From NCBI GenBank assembly GCA_048499805.1, contig JASNZF010000006.1, positions 124,001-188,000 on the forward strand: a stretch of DNA of 64,000 nucleotides, in the 5' to 3' direction. This document shows positions 49,905 through 59,173 of the stretch, piece by piece (position 1 is the stretch's first letter; the number at the start of each line of letters is the position of its first letter). The translations under genes were made by a program, and so were the position numbers. The notes beneath the pieces are model-generated. The model worked only from the letters and a program-made list of their open reading frames with translations. It made no database searches and was not told the DNA's origin. This stretch comes from JAWXBA01 sp048499805 (GTDB taxonomy: Bacteria; Gemmatimonadota; Gemmatimonadetes; Gemmatimonadales; GWC2-71-9).

Positions 49905-51139
49905 TCGGCCCGCAACGCCTCAATGGGGTCGAGCTTGGAGGCCCGGCTCGCCGGCAGGATGCCGGCGGCCATCCCGACGGCGACCCCGAGGAACACCCCG
50001 ACCCCGATCGACCAGGGGGCGACCGCGGCGGGGAGCGGGCTCAGTCGCTTGACGAGGAACGCCAGCCCGATGCCCAGCACCACGCCGAAGATGGCGCCGA
50101 CGGTGGCCAGGGTCGCCGACTCGACGATGAACTGGGCCATGATGTCCCGGCGCTTCGCCCCCAGGGCCTTGCGCAAGCCGATCTCCTTGGTGCGCTCGGC
50201 CACGGCCATGAGCATGATGTTCATGATGACGATCCCGCCCACGACGAGCGAGATGGCGACCAGGCCCGGCAGCGCCGCGAAGAGGATGGCGGCGATCTTG
50301 TTCCAGCCCTCGAGCGCGCCGTCCGCCGTCTGGAAGTCGAAGTTGTTCTCCTCGGTGGGCCCGAGTCCCCGGCGGGCGCGCAGCAGGGTCTCGACCTCGT
50401 CAATGGCGGCCCGCATGGTCACCTGGTCGGCGGCCTGCACCTCCAGTTGCCGGACCGCATTGTGCGGGCAGGTCCAGCGCTGGGCGTGGGTCGTGAATGG
50501 CACGATGGCGAACTTGTCCAGCGACATGCCAAAGGTGGTGCCCTGCTTGTCCACGACGCCGACCACCCGGTAGGGGATCCCCTGCATCGTGACCGAACGC
50601 CCGACCGGATCGCGTCCCTCGAACAGTTGCTCGGCAACGAGGTCGCCGATGACCGTCACGTGCGCGCCGACCCGGACTTCCTGGTCGGTGAAGGCACGGC
50701 CGTTGACGATGTCATAGTTCTTGATCCGGAACACGCTGGCATCGGCGGCGGTGATGGCGATGTCCGGCGCCTGGCGGCTGCCAAGCATCAGGATGGCCCG
50801 TCCCTGGCAGTTGCGCGAGGTGAGCACCGGGGTCCGGATGCTGGCCATCAGGAACTCGGCGTCGTCCTCGGAGAGCAGCGGGCGCCGGCGCCACTCGCGC
50901 CACTGCTCCTCGGTGACGTTCCCGGTCTGGATGCCCGGAAACCGCCGGACCTGGAAGGAGTTCAACCCCACCAGTCGGGTGAACTGGTCGGTCATGTAGA
51001 CATTCATGCCCTGCACGATCGACACCACGGCGATCAGGAAGGTGACCCCGATCAGGACCCCGATGAGCGAGAAGAAGCTCTTGAGCTTCTGGGTCCAGAG
51101 CGCATGCAGCGCCAGCCGCACCGCCTCGAAGAGCGGCAT
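49901..51139 (-). CDS. MacB/FtsX-type ABC permease 1
   Basis: 412 residues, four spans. N-terminus and C-terminus as given for permease 3, its paralogue. Coupling helix NIMLMAVAERTKEIGLRKALGAKRRDI. Periplasmic domain contains RNCQGRAILMLGSRQAPDIAI. Sits three bases after the ATPase gene. Confidence 0.9.
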   Translation of the reverse strand: MPLFEAVRLALHALWTQKLKSFFSLIGVLIGVTFLIAVVSIVQGMNVYMTDQFTRLVGLNSFQVRRFPGIQTGNVTEEQWREWRRRPLLSEDDAEFLMASIRTPVLTSRNCQGRAILMLGSRQAPDIAITAADASVFRIKNYDIVNGRAFTDQEVRVGAHVTVIGDLVAEQLFEGRDPVGRSVTMQGIPYRVVGVVDKQGTTFGMSLDKFAIVPFTTHAQRWTCPHNAVRQLEVQAADQVTMRAAIDEVETLLRARRGLGPTEENNFDFQTADGALEGWNKIAAILFAALPGLVAISLVVGGIVIMNIMLMAVAERTKEIGLRKALGAKRRDIMAQFIVESATLATVGAIFGVVLGIGLAFLVKRLSPLPAAVAPWSIGVGVFLGVAVGMAAGILPASRASKLDPIEALRAE

Positions 51140-51142
51140 GCC

Positions 51143-51847
51143 TCAGGCCGCCGCGGTCTGGTCGGTGGCGGTGTCGCTGGCCACCCGGCCATCGCGCAGC
51201 ACGATGGTCCGCGCGGCGTGCTCGGCGATGTCGGGCTCGTGGGTCACCAGGATCACCGTCTGCCCCTCGGCATGGAGCGCGCCGAAGACCCGCATGATCT
51301 CCTCGCTGGTGACCGAGTCGAGGTTGCCGGTCGGCTCGTCGGCCAGCAGGATCGACGGTTCGTTCACGAGGGCCCGGGCGATGGCGACGCGCTGCCGCTG
51401 GCCACCCGACATCTCGTTCGGGCGGTGGAGCATGCGATTGGCGAGGCCGACGCGGGCGAGGGCGCGCTGGGCGCGCTCGCCCCGGTCCCGGGCGCTGAGC
51501 CCGGCGTAGACCAGCGGCAGCTCCACGTTCTGGAGGGCCGTGGCCCGGGGCAGCAGGTTGAAGGTCTGGAAGACGAAGCCGATCTCCCGGTTGCGGACCC
51601 GCGCGAGGGCGTCATCGCTCATCCGCGAGACCTCCTGGCCGTTGAGCCAGTACTCCCCACCCGTGGGGCTGTCCAGGCAGCCGATCAGGTTCATCAGGGT
51701 CGACTTCCCCGAACCCGAGGGGCCCATGATCGCGACGTACTCGTTGCGGCGGACCTGGAGCGAGACTCCCCGGAGTGCATGGACCGTCTCGGTGCCCATC
51801 TGGTACCGCCGGGCCATCTCCCGCATCTGGATCACCGCATCGGTCAC
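51143..51847 (-). CDS. ABC transporter ATP-binding protein (MacB/LolD type)
   Basis: 234 residues. Walker A GPSGSGKST at 42-50, Q-loop FVFQTFNLLP, signature MSGGQRQRVA at 146-155, Walker B ILLADEPTGNLDS at 166-178 and switch His in VTHEPD. Only ATPase in the operon. GlcNAc-type accessory domain is absent. Starts inside the adaptor gene end by a four-base overlap. Confidence 0.95.
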   Translation of the reverse strand: MTDAVIQMREMARRYQMGTETVHALRGVSLQVRRNEYVAIMGPSGSGKSTLMNLIGCLDSPTGGEYWLNGQEVSRMSDDALARVRNREIGFVFQTFNLLPRATALQNVELPLVYAGLSARDRGERAQRALARVGLANRMLHRPNEMSGGQRQRVAIARALVNEPSILLADEPTGNLDSVTSEEIMRVFGALHAEGQTVILVTHEPDIAEHAARTIVLRDGRVASDTATDQTAAA

Positions 51848-53094
51848 GGCGTCCTCCCGCCCGGCGCGGCGGGCGCCGGCTTGACCTTGGCGCTGTCCCG
51901 CATGTCGCGCACCGCCTGGTACGGGCCGGCGACGATCGAGTCACCCCGCTGCAGGCCCTCGAGGACCTCGAAGAACTCGTCGCCGGCGATGCCGACCCGC
52001 ACCGGCACGAAGGTGGCAATGCCGTTGCGCACCAGGAAGACCCCCTCCCGGTCCAGGGTCTTCGCCGTCGGGGTTCCCTCCGCCTTGAACTCGTTGGGCA
52101 CGTCCTCGTGCTGGCGCACCGTGAGCGCGATGATCGGCACGCTGAGCGCCTCCTTCCGGGTCTCGGTGATGATCCGGGCGGTCGTGCTGAGGTCGGGCCG
52201 GATGTCGGCCGGGGGGTCGTCGAGGGTGATCTCGACGTCGAAGTCCACCGCCCGGTCGCCGGTGGCGGCGGCGGTGAGCTGGGCGCTGTTGCTGATCTTG
52301 GTCACCCGGCCACTGTAGCTGCTGTCGGGGAAGGCGTCGATCTCGACCCGCACCGAGTCGTTCATCTCGATCCGCACCACGTCGGTCTCGTCCACCTTGA
52401 CCTTGGCCAGGATCACCGACAGGTCGGCGATGGTCATCAGGAGGCCGGTCTCACGGCTGAAGGTGCCGGGAACGGCGACCTCGCCCTCCTCGACGTTCAG
52501 GCGGACCACCCGGCCGGCGATTGGCGAGACGAGCCGGGACTTGGCGAGGTTGTCCTTGGCCTCCTGCAGGGAGGCGCGCGACTGGCGCACCTGCGCCTCG
52601 GTGGAGAGCAGGGAGGCGCTGGCCACGTCGTAGGACTGCTGGGCCTGCTCCACCGCCTCCTGCGAGATCAGCGCGGTGCCCGCCTTCTGCAGCTCCAGCG
52701 CCCGGTCGAGTCCCCGCCGGGCCTGGTCGCGGTTGGTGCGCGCCTGGACCAGCGCGGCCTCGCTCGAGGCCAGCAGCGCCTCGGTGCGAGCCACGATCGA
52801 CTCGTACTGCGCCGGGTCGATCTGGAGCAGGAACTGCCCCTTGGCCACCACGTCCCCTTCGCGCACGCCGATCTGGGTGATCCGGCCGGTGATGTCCGCG
52901 CTGATATCGACCTGGGTCTTGGCCTCGATCCGTCCGCTGGCCGTCACGATCGACACCAGGTCGCGGGTGCCCACGGTCTCCAGCCGCACCTCCACCGCCG
53001 CCGCGCCCCGCCGGGCGGCCGCCAGCGACGAGATCACCGCGCCGGCGACGACGAGCAGGATGATGGCGAGGCCCCACTTGGTCCGACGTGACAT
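51844..53094 (-). CDS. Periplasmic adaptor (membrane fusion) protein, MacA/AcrA type
   Basis: 416 residues. One N-terminal span (WGLAIILLVVAGAVI), lipoyl halves (GRIEAKTQVDISADITGRITQIGVREGDVVAKGQFLL and the matching SPIAGRVVRLNVEEGEVAV), a long coiled-coil hairpin (ASSEAALVQARTNRD ... SRASLQEAKDNLAKSR), beta-barrel and a membrane-proximal domain. Links the permeases to TolC. Third gene after tolC with 15 bases between. Confidence 0.93.
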   Translation of the reverse strand: MSRRTKWGLAIILLVVAGAVISSLAAARRGAAAVEVRLETVGTRDLVSIVTASGRIEAKTQVDISADITGRITQIGVREGDVVAKGQFLLQIDPAQYESIVARTEALLASSEAALVQARTNRDQARRGLDRALELQKAGTALISQEAVEQAQQSYDVASASLLSTEAQVRQSRASLQEAKDNLAKSRLVSPIAGRVVRLNVEEGEVAVPGTFSRETGLLMTIADLSVILAKVKVDETDVVRIEMNDSVRVEIDAFPDSSYSGRVTKISNSAQLTAAATGDRAVDFDVEITLDDPPADIRPDLSTTARIITETRKEALSVPIIALTVRQHEDVPNEFKAEGTPTAKTLDREGVFLVRNGIATFVPVRVGIAGDEFFEVLEGLQRGDSIVAGPYQAVRDMRDSAKVKPAPAAPGGRTP

Positions 53095-53109
53095 GCAGAC
53101 TCCCTCTGC

Positions 53110-54657
53110 TCAGCGCAGGGTACGGCCCGCCGCAGCTTCCAGCGCGGCGATGGCTCGGTGATAGCTGTAGACCGCAATGATGTAGTCGCCCTCGGCGCGT
53201 TGCACCGCGTTCTGGGCGTCCGTGACCTCAAGGGTGTTGCCCACCCCGACCCGGTACCGGTCCTGGGCCAGCGACAACTGCTCCCGCGCCGCATCCCGGT
53301 TCGCCGATTGCACCGCGATCGAGTGCCACGCGGTCTGGAGCGCGAGCCACCGCGCCTCGACGTCGCTGCGCACCTGGAGCTCGCTGCCCCGCAGTTGCTC
53401 CCGGGCGTCCTCCTCCTGGGCCCGGCTCTGGGCCACCCGCAGCTCCCGGCTGAACCCGTTGAAGATCGGCAGGGAGACCGTCACCGAGGCGGAGAACGGC
53501 TGGCTCCGGAAATCGAACGGGAAGACACTGTTGCTGTTCAGGATCGCCGCCCGGCGCTCGGCCGACAGCGCCGTGCCAGTTACGTCCAGACCCGCGGCGG
53601 CGTTGCAATCCGCAACGAGCCCCCCGTTGGGCTGGTTCGGCAACTGACCCGCCGGCAACCCCTGGATGATGTCATTCTGGAACCGGCACCGTTCGGCCGA
53701 ACTGATCGCCGAGCCGAGGCTGCCACCCAGGAGAATGTCGGTGTTCGTGAACTCCTGAGTGAAGCCGCGCCAGCCCGCGCTGAAGCTCAGCGAGGGAAGG
53801 TAGGCCGACTTGGACGACCGGACGCCGGCTCGCGCCGCCGATTCCCGCGCCCGGAGCGACCGGATCGTGGGGTTCTCCTCCAGCGCCAACTCCAGGAGCG
53901 TTGCCAGATCCCAGGTCGGCTCGGTCACCTCGAAGGGATCGTCCAGCGCCACTTCCTGCACCGGGGCCGACGGCCGGATCCCGATCAGCCGGAAGAGGGT
54001 CAGTTTGGCCTCATTCTCGGCCTGGAATGCCCGCAGCAGCGCCACCTCGGACTGTCCCTTCAGCACCTCCGCCTGGCGCACCTCGAGCACGGTCGCCTGA
54101 CCCACCTGCTGCCGGGCCTGCGCCAGCTCGAGGAAGACGGTATTCCGGAGCACCTGCTGGCGCGACACGTCGGTCTCTGCCGCCGTCTGCAGCGCCGTCA
54201 GGTACTGGCCGGTGATGTCGGTACGGAGGTCCACCCCCGCGCGGCTGATGTCCTCACGCACGGCCCGGAGGTTGGCCCGCTGCTGGCCGGTCTGCGCCAG
54301 GGTGCTGCCGTCGAACTGCCACGACAGGGACACCCCGTAGCTCGACGAGAGGGCTGGAGAACTCTGGTTGAAGGTCGATCCGCCGAAGGTCGAGGCGCCC
54401 GAGCCGGTATACCCCATGCCGCTGGAGAGGCTGAGGTTCGGAATCAACGACCCGAAGGCGTTCCGGACGCCCCACTCCGCCGGCCCCAGGTCGTTGAGGG
54501 AGGAGCGGTATCCGGGGCTGTTGGCCCTCGCCTCCTCCAGGACCTGTGACAGGGTAAGGGTGATCCGCGGGGTGGGCCGCTCCATCGGCAGGGGAACCTG
54601 CCCGTGCACGACCGGCGCCGCGGCGAGCGCCGCGCCAAGCACCACGATCCAACGCAT
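53110..54657 (-). CDS. tolC: TolC-type outer membrane efflux protein
   Basis: 515 residues from the ATG giving the signal peptide MRWIVVLGAALAAAPVVHGQ. Two repeats of the OEP fold: a first helical pair (LTLSQVLEEARANSPGYR ... ALQTAAETDVSRQQVLRN) and a second (LLELALEENPTIRSLRARESAARAG ... AREQLSLAQDRYRVGVGNTLEVTDAQNAVQRAE). Several Asn/Gly-rich loops between. Ribosome site AAAGGA. First gene of the efflux operon tolC-adaptor-ATPase-permeases. Confidence 0.92.
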   Translation of the reverse strand: MRWIVVLGAALAAAPVVHGQVPLPMERPTPRITLTLSQVLEEARANSPGYRSSLNDLGPAEWGVRNAFGSLIPNLSLSSGMGYTGSGASTFGGSTFNQSSPALSSSYGVSLSWQFDGSTLAQTGQQRANLRAVREDISRAGVDLRTDITGQYLTALQTAAETDVSRQQVLRNTVFLELAQARQQVGQATVLEVRQAEVLKGQSEVALLRAFQAENEAKLTLFRLIGIRPSAPVQEVALDDPFEVTEPTWDLATLLELALEENPTIRSLRARESAARAGVRSSKSAYLPSLSFSAGWRGFTQEFTNTDILLGGSLGSAISSAERCRFQNDIIQGLPAGQLPNQPNGGLVADCNAAAGLDVTGTALSAERRAAILNSNSVFPFDFRSQPFSASVTVSLPIFNGFSRELRVAQSRAQEEDAREQLRGSELQVRSDVEARWLALQTAWHSIAVQSANRDAAREQLSLAQDRYRVGVGNTLEVTDAQNAVQRAEGDYIIAVYSYHRAIAALEAAAGRTLR

Positions 54658-54766
54658 TCGCCAATCCTTTCGATCCGGGCCGAGTTGGTGTTCGCCCCTC
54701 GTACGAAGGCGGTTGCCCGATGGTTTCATCTTGCGACGAACAGCCGCCACCCGGTGCCAACCCTCA

Positions 54767-54772
54767 AATATA
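54767..54772 (-). promoter_or_regulatory. Candidate -10 element (TATATT) for the tolC operon
   Basis: TATATT on the minus strand, predicted start near 54760, about 100 bases of leader to the ATG at 54657. Confidence 0.45.
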
Positions 54773-54791
54773 GCCTCGGTCGGGGAGCCGT

Positions 54792-55412
54792 TCAGGCCTC
54801 GGGAAATCCGATCGAGGCCAGCTGGGCCAGGATCATTTCATGGAGCGCGGCCCCCCGGGTCGCCAGGGTCGCGCGCTCCTCGGGCGGGATGTCCGGGTCG
54901 ATCGCGTCCGGCTGGAGGTGGGCGAGGAGGGCCAAGGCCTCGTCGCCGCGCCGGAGCGCCTCGGCGGCCTTGGGGGCGCGGATTTCCATTTCCAGGATGT
55001 CCACCACCTTGACGGTGGCTCCGGTCCGGATGGTACTGAGCGCCTCCTGGTGGGGGTCTTCCGCGTGGGCGGTGAGGACCAGGAACGACCGGACGCCTGC
55101 CTCCTCGTCCCAGGAGGCGATAAGTTCGTTCATGGTTCGGTGGAGCGTCTTGCGGGTCAGGCTGGCGGCACCGGGGCTCCGGCGCTCCCGGGGAGCGTGT
55201 ACCCCGAAGGGGAGGATCGGCGCCCGGGGGATCGAGAGCCGGGCGGCGAGGTCGTCGGCGACCCGCTCGAGGATGAGGAGATCGGAGCCGAGCGGCAGCT
55301 GCTCGGCGCGAGGCCAGATCGCCCCGGCGGGAATGATCAATGCCCGGCGCGCCTGGAGGCAGGCCTTGGCACGGGCTGGGGACATCTCGGCAAGCCGCCA
55401 CGGATGGGACAC
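54792..55412 (-). CDS. Creatininase-superfamily-like protein with degenerate metal site
   Basis: 206 residues, shorter than the usual ~250. The family layout is recognisable: ALIIPAGAIWPRAEQLPLGSD replaces the conserved E-Q-H-G-P-H-L-P-GtD motif and has lost its metal His; ILPFGVH stands for the following strand, PGAASLTRKTLHRTMNELI for FPGT...; and VLTAHAEDPH replaces the NgHGGN motif with one His left. Metal binding is therefore doubtful. GTG start with AAAGGAG ten bases upstream. Its start overlaps the start of the histidine kinase gene on the other strand by nine bases. Confidence 0.65.
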   Translation of the reverse strand: MSHPWRLAEMSPARAKACLQARRALIIPAGAIWPRAEQLPLGSDLLILERVADDLAARLSIPRAPILPFGVHAPRERRSPGAASLTRKTLHRTMNELIASWDEEAGVRSFLVLTAHAEDPHQEALSTIRTGATVKVVDILEMEIRAPKAAEALRRGDEALALLAHLQPDAIDPDIPPEERATLATRGAALHEMILAQLASIGFPEA

Positions 55413-58400
55413 CTGAGCACTCCTTTCCGGTTCTGGCTGGGGGCAATCCTCGTCGCGCTCGCCGCACTCGCGGAATGGGGGCGGGCACCGGGTGCCGCCG
55501 CCGCCGTCGTGACGATCGTGGCCGGCCTCGCGGCGGCGGTCGCCCTGTACCGGCAGGGGCGCCCCCCCGCGGCTCGCATCGTGTCAGCATTGTTGCTGCT
55601 GACCATCGTGCTGGTTCCACTCTACCAGCGCAGCATCACCCGGCTCGCCACCAGCTGGCCGGAGGAGCGTGAGCGGCGGATCGAACTCGCCTCGGATCGG
55701 CTCGAGGGCGACCTGCGGACCGACCTTTCCCGGATTGGGCAGATCGCCGAGCGGGTCCGTGACCTCGCCCCGCTCGATGACGAGGAGCTCTTCCATGCCA
55801 TGGCCGCGGCGATACCCCGGAGCGGGGTCGAGACCGGGGTGGCGCTCTTCCGGCCGGACGGCTCCCTGCGCGCCTGGTCTGGTCGGCACCGGTTGCCGCC
55901 CCGCGCGGCGGGGGACTCCCTCGGCGTCCGGTTCTCCCGCTACTTCCAGGTCTTCGAGACCCGGCTGACCCTGGGAGATGGGTCGACGGTCGTCGCCTCG
56001 CTCCTGCTCGATGCCGATCCCTCGCTGCCGGGCGGTGTCGAGAGCCTGAGCGAGCGGTTCCGGCGCCGAACTGAAGTGGGTCTCGAGGTTTTCGCACCCA
56101 CCGCCGCGCCCGCTGGAACCGACATTTTCGACTACGAGGAACCTACCACTGCCGGTCCCCGGGTGTTGTTCAGCGTACGCCCGATACCTCCCTCCCAGGG
56201 GATGGCAACCGAACACGCCGTGACCGCGGCGGGACGGCTGGCCACGCTCTTCGGGGCGGCGATCGCGCTCCTGGCCATGCCGGTCGCCGCGGCCGCCTCG
56301 GCCCGCTACCTCCTGCTGGCCTCGCTGCTCTGGCTGGTGGGACGCACCGGAGCGCTTGACACCCTTGGGTTCGAGGCGCTTTCCGCGCCCTCCCTGTTCT
56401 TCCGGCCCCTTCCCTTCGGGGGCTCCCTGGTGGTGGGCCCCCTGCTCGTGATCGGGTTCCTGCTGACGGTGCTCGGCGTCCGGCTCTGGCACTGGGAAGG
56501 CCGGCGCACGCTGGTGGCGCAGGTGGCCGGGGGCGTGCTGGTGCTGGCCGCACCGTTCCTGATCCGGAGCCTGGGGCAGGGGATCACCCCACCGGTGGCT
56601 GGCGTGTCGATGCCGCTGTGGCTCACCTGGGAGACGGCGCTGCTGCTGGCCACCGCCGGCCTCCTGCTCCCGGCGGCCGGGTTGTTGCGACATGACCGGA
56701 CTGCTGGCGGTGTGGCGCTGCCGCTGCTCGGGGCGGGGATCGCCTGCGTCGCGGCCATCGTGGGCCTCTACGCCTGGGATAGCCGGACCGGCTGGCCGGA
56801 TTGGTACTCGCTGGCCTGGCTGCCGGCGCTGATGCTCGTGACTCGGCCGGCTCCACGATGGGCGACGCTGCTGGGGGTGGCGGTGGTGGCAGGCAGCGCG
56901 GCCTCGCTCATGACCTGGGGCGCCGAGCTTGAGGGGCGCGTGGAACTGGCCCGTCGGGACCTGCAGCATCTCGGACCCGAGCCAGAACTTCTGGCTGAGC
57001 CGATCCTGAACGGGTTGGCGCTGGAACTCCGGTCGAGGCCGGCACCCGATGGGGCCGCTTCGCTGCTGGCCGCGTGGCGGCATGCCGGCCTCGACCAGCA
57101 GGGGTATCCGGCGCGCCTAGAGCTGCGCTCGGACGCCGGGGCATTGCGGGCCCGGGTGGCGCTCGACCAGCTGGACCTGCCCGACTCGCTGATCGTCGAA
57201 CGGGTGGCAAGCCTCGCACCGGGTGCGGTGGACACCGTCCTCGCGCTGCAGCGATCGCCGGGCATGCACTACCTGCTGCTGCAGCGGCTCGGCCCCGACA
57301 CCGTGGTGGTGGTGGGGCTCGGGCCCCGCACCCAGCTGGTGGCGCCGGCCCGCCTGGGCGTCCTGCTCCGTCCCCCCTCCGTGCGGCGCCCCTCCTACTC
57401 GGTCACGCTCTCGCCGGGGGAGCCGCTTCCCGGTACCGAGACGACCCAGGTGCGCTGGCGACTGGAGGGGTGGACCATCCGGGGGGAGCGCACCATCGAG
57501 ACCCCGGACGGCCGCCGCCAGGCGTTCGCCATGGTGGAGATGCTCCGCCCGGGTGCCCTGCTGATCCGGGGCGCGCTGGTCCTGCTGCTGAACGTGGTGC
57601 TCGTGGGGATGCTCTGGCGGGTGGCCGAGCTGCTCGCCGGGGATCGACTCCGCTGGCCCACCTGGACGGCGATGCGACGCTCCTTCGGGGCCCAGCTCTT
57701 CGTGACCCTTGGCGCCTTCTTCGTCATCCCGGTCGCCGGCTTTGCGGGGTGGAGCGTGCTCCGGCTGAACCAGCAGGCGCGTGCCTCGGGCGAGCAGGCC
57801 GTGACCCAGGTCCTTCGGGACGCCCTGGCGGGTGGCTCGGCCCTCTCCCCGGCCGATCCGGAGCTCGAGGTGCGGCTGCGGGAGGTGGCCGGGCGGGTCG
57901 ATGCAGAGCTGGGCCTCTATCAGGGAGGGCGCCTTGTGGGCAGCACCAGCGAGGTGCTCTCCGTCTTTGGCCTCCTGCCGCCACTGATGGATCCCGATGC
58001 CTACCACCACATCCAGCTCGAGGGGCAGCCCAACGCGGTGGCGACCGGGCCGGGGCTGCCCGGCACCATCGGCTACCGCGCCTTCCGGTCGGGGACGGAG
58101 TTCGAGCACCTGGCGCTGGCCACGCCACAATCCGCCGGCGATCCGCTGATCGCGGAGCAGCAGCTCGACCTGCTGCTGGCGCTGCTGCTCGCGTCACTGC
58201 TGGGGGTGGTGGCGGCGCTGGTCGGGGCGCGGCTGGCGGCCAGGCGGCTTTCCCGTCCCGTCGCCGACCTGCGCCGCGCCGCGCTCGCCTTTGGTGAGGG
58301 ACGCGGCCTGCTCGTGCCCGGCGACCTGCCCCCGCTCGAGTTCGAGCCGGTGTTCGCCGCCTTCCAGAAGATGGCCGATGACGTCCAGGCCAACCAGCAC

Positions 58401-59108
58401 GCCCAGGAGGAGGCCGCCCGTGTGCTCGCCTGGGGCGAGATGGCCCGCCAGGTTGCCCACGAGATCAAGAATCCGCTGACGCCGATGCGCCTCGGACTCC
58501 AGCACCTCCAGCGCGTCTCGCGCGAGCGCGGGGAGCAACTTCCGGCCGCGCTCGAGGAAACCGCGCCGCGGATCCTGTCGGAGATCGAGCGGCTCGACCG
58601 GATCGCCCGCTCGTTCAGTCGCTACGGCGCCCCCACGGAGGGAGCGCCCGGGCTGGAGATGGTCAACCTGCCCAGCGAGCTGGCGGAGGTGGTGCCGCTC
58701 TACCGGTTCGGCGATGCGGGGATGGAGGTCGAGATCGCCACGGTGTCGGGGGCGACGGTCCTCGCCCGGCGGAACGAGGTGAAGGAGGTGCTGTTCAACC
58801 TGCTCGAGAACGCGCGGATTGCCGGCGCCAGCCGGGTGCGCCTGCGGGTGATCGGGCACGTGCTGATCGTCGAGGACAACGGCAGCGGGATGCCCCCCGA
58901 GGTCCTGGCCAAGATCTTCGAGCCGAGCTTCTCGACCACGACGAGCGGCGCCGGGCTCGGCCTGGCCATCGTGCGGCGGCTGATCGAGGGCTGGGGCGGC
59001 ACGATCTCGGTCGACAGCCAGCCCGGCGCCGGCGCCAGGTTTACGGTGAGCTTTGTCGAGGGAGGCACCGGTCGGACGCGGAGCGGACCGAGACTGGGAC
59101 CGGCGTGA
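55404..59108 (+). CDS. Very large membrane sensor histidine kinase, orphan
   Basis: 1234 residues. Two to three membrane spans at about 10-70, a periplasmic region to about 270, a block of about eight spans to 495, a second soluble region to 720, spans near 730 and 770, a periplasmic loop to 915, a last span at about 920-940 and a HAMP linker. The kinase core is C-terminal: H-box WGEMARQVAHEIKNPLTPMRLGLQHL with His1019, N-box FNLLENARIAG (about 1131), and G-boxes GSGMP, FEPSFSTTTSGAGLGLAIV. The topology with an NtrY/WalK-like tail and multiple sensor segments is unusual. No response regulator is near. ATG has no clear ribosome site and lies within the divergent gene's start. Confidence 0.88.
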   Translation: MGHLSTPFRFWLGAILVALAALAEWGRAPGAAAAVVTIVAGLAAAVALYRQGRPPAARIVSALLLLTIVLVPLYQRSITRLATSWPEERERRIELASDRLEGDLRTDLSRIGQIAERVRDLAPLDDEELFHAMAAAIPRSGVETGVALFRPDGSLRAWSGRHRLPPRAAGDSLGVRFSRYFQVFETRLTLGDGSTVVASLLLDADPSLPGGVESLSERFRRRTEVGLEVFAPTAAPAGTDIFDYEEPTTAGPRVLFSVRPIPPSQGMATEHAVTAAGRLATLFGAAIALLAMPVAAAASARYLLLASLLWLVGRTGALDTLGFEALSAPSLFFRPLPFGGSLVVGPLLVIGFLLTVLGVRLWHWEGRRTLVAQVAGGVLVLAAPFLIRSLGQGITPPVAGVSMPLWLTWETALLLATAGLLLPAAGLLRHDRTAGGVALPLLGAGIACVAAIVGLYAWDSRTGWPDWYSLAWLPALMLVTRPAPRWATLLGVAVVAGSAASLMTWGAELEGRVELARRDLQHLGPEPELLAEPILNGLALELRSRPAPDGAASLLAAWRHAGLDQQGYPARLELRSDAGALRARVALDQLDLPDSLIVERVASLAPGAVDTVLALQRSPGMHYLLLQRLGPDTVVVVGLGPRTQLVAPARLGVLLRPPSVRRPSYSVTLSPGEPLPGTETTQVRWRLEGWTIRGERTIETPDGRRQAFAMVEMLRPGALLIRGALVLLLNVVLVGMLWRVAELLAGDRLRWPTWTAMRRSFGAQLFVTLGAFFVIPVAGFAGWSVLRLNQQARASGEQAVTQVLRDALAGGSALSPADPELEVRLREVAGRVDAELGLYQGGRLVGSTSEVLSVFGLLPPLMDPDAYHHIQLEGQPNAVATGPGLPGTIGYRAFRSGTEFEHLALATPQSAGDPLIAEQQLDLLLALLLASLLGVVAALVGARLAARRLSRPVADLRRAALAFGEGRGLLVPGDLPPLEFEPVFAAFQKMADDVQANQHAQEEAARVLAWGEMARQVAHEIKNPLTPMRLGLQHLQRVSRERGEQLPAALEETAPRILSEIERLDRIARSFSRYGAPTEGAPGLEMVNLPSELAEVVPLYRFGDAGMEVEIATVSGATVLARRNEVKEVLFNLLENARIAGASRVRLRVIGHVLIVEDNGSGMPPEVLAKIFEPSFSTTTSGAGLGLAIVRRLIEGWGGTISVDSQPGAGARFTVSFVEGGTGRTRSGPRLGPA

Positions 59109-59111
59109 ATT

Positions 59112-59135
59112 CGGGGCCTGACAGGCCCGGCCCCG
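59112..59135. terminator. Hairpin between convergent genes
   Basis: Arms CGGGGCC (59112-59118) and GGCCCCG (59129-59135), ten-base loop, four bases after the histidine kinase stop. Confidence 0.5.
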
Positions 59136-59173
59136 ACACCGCCTGCCCGACTGCCAGCCCGCCCGCCTGCCTC

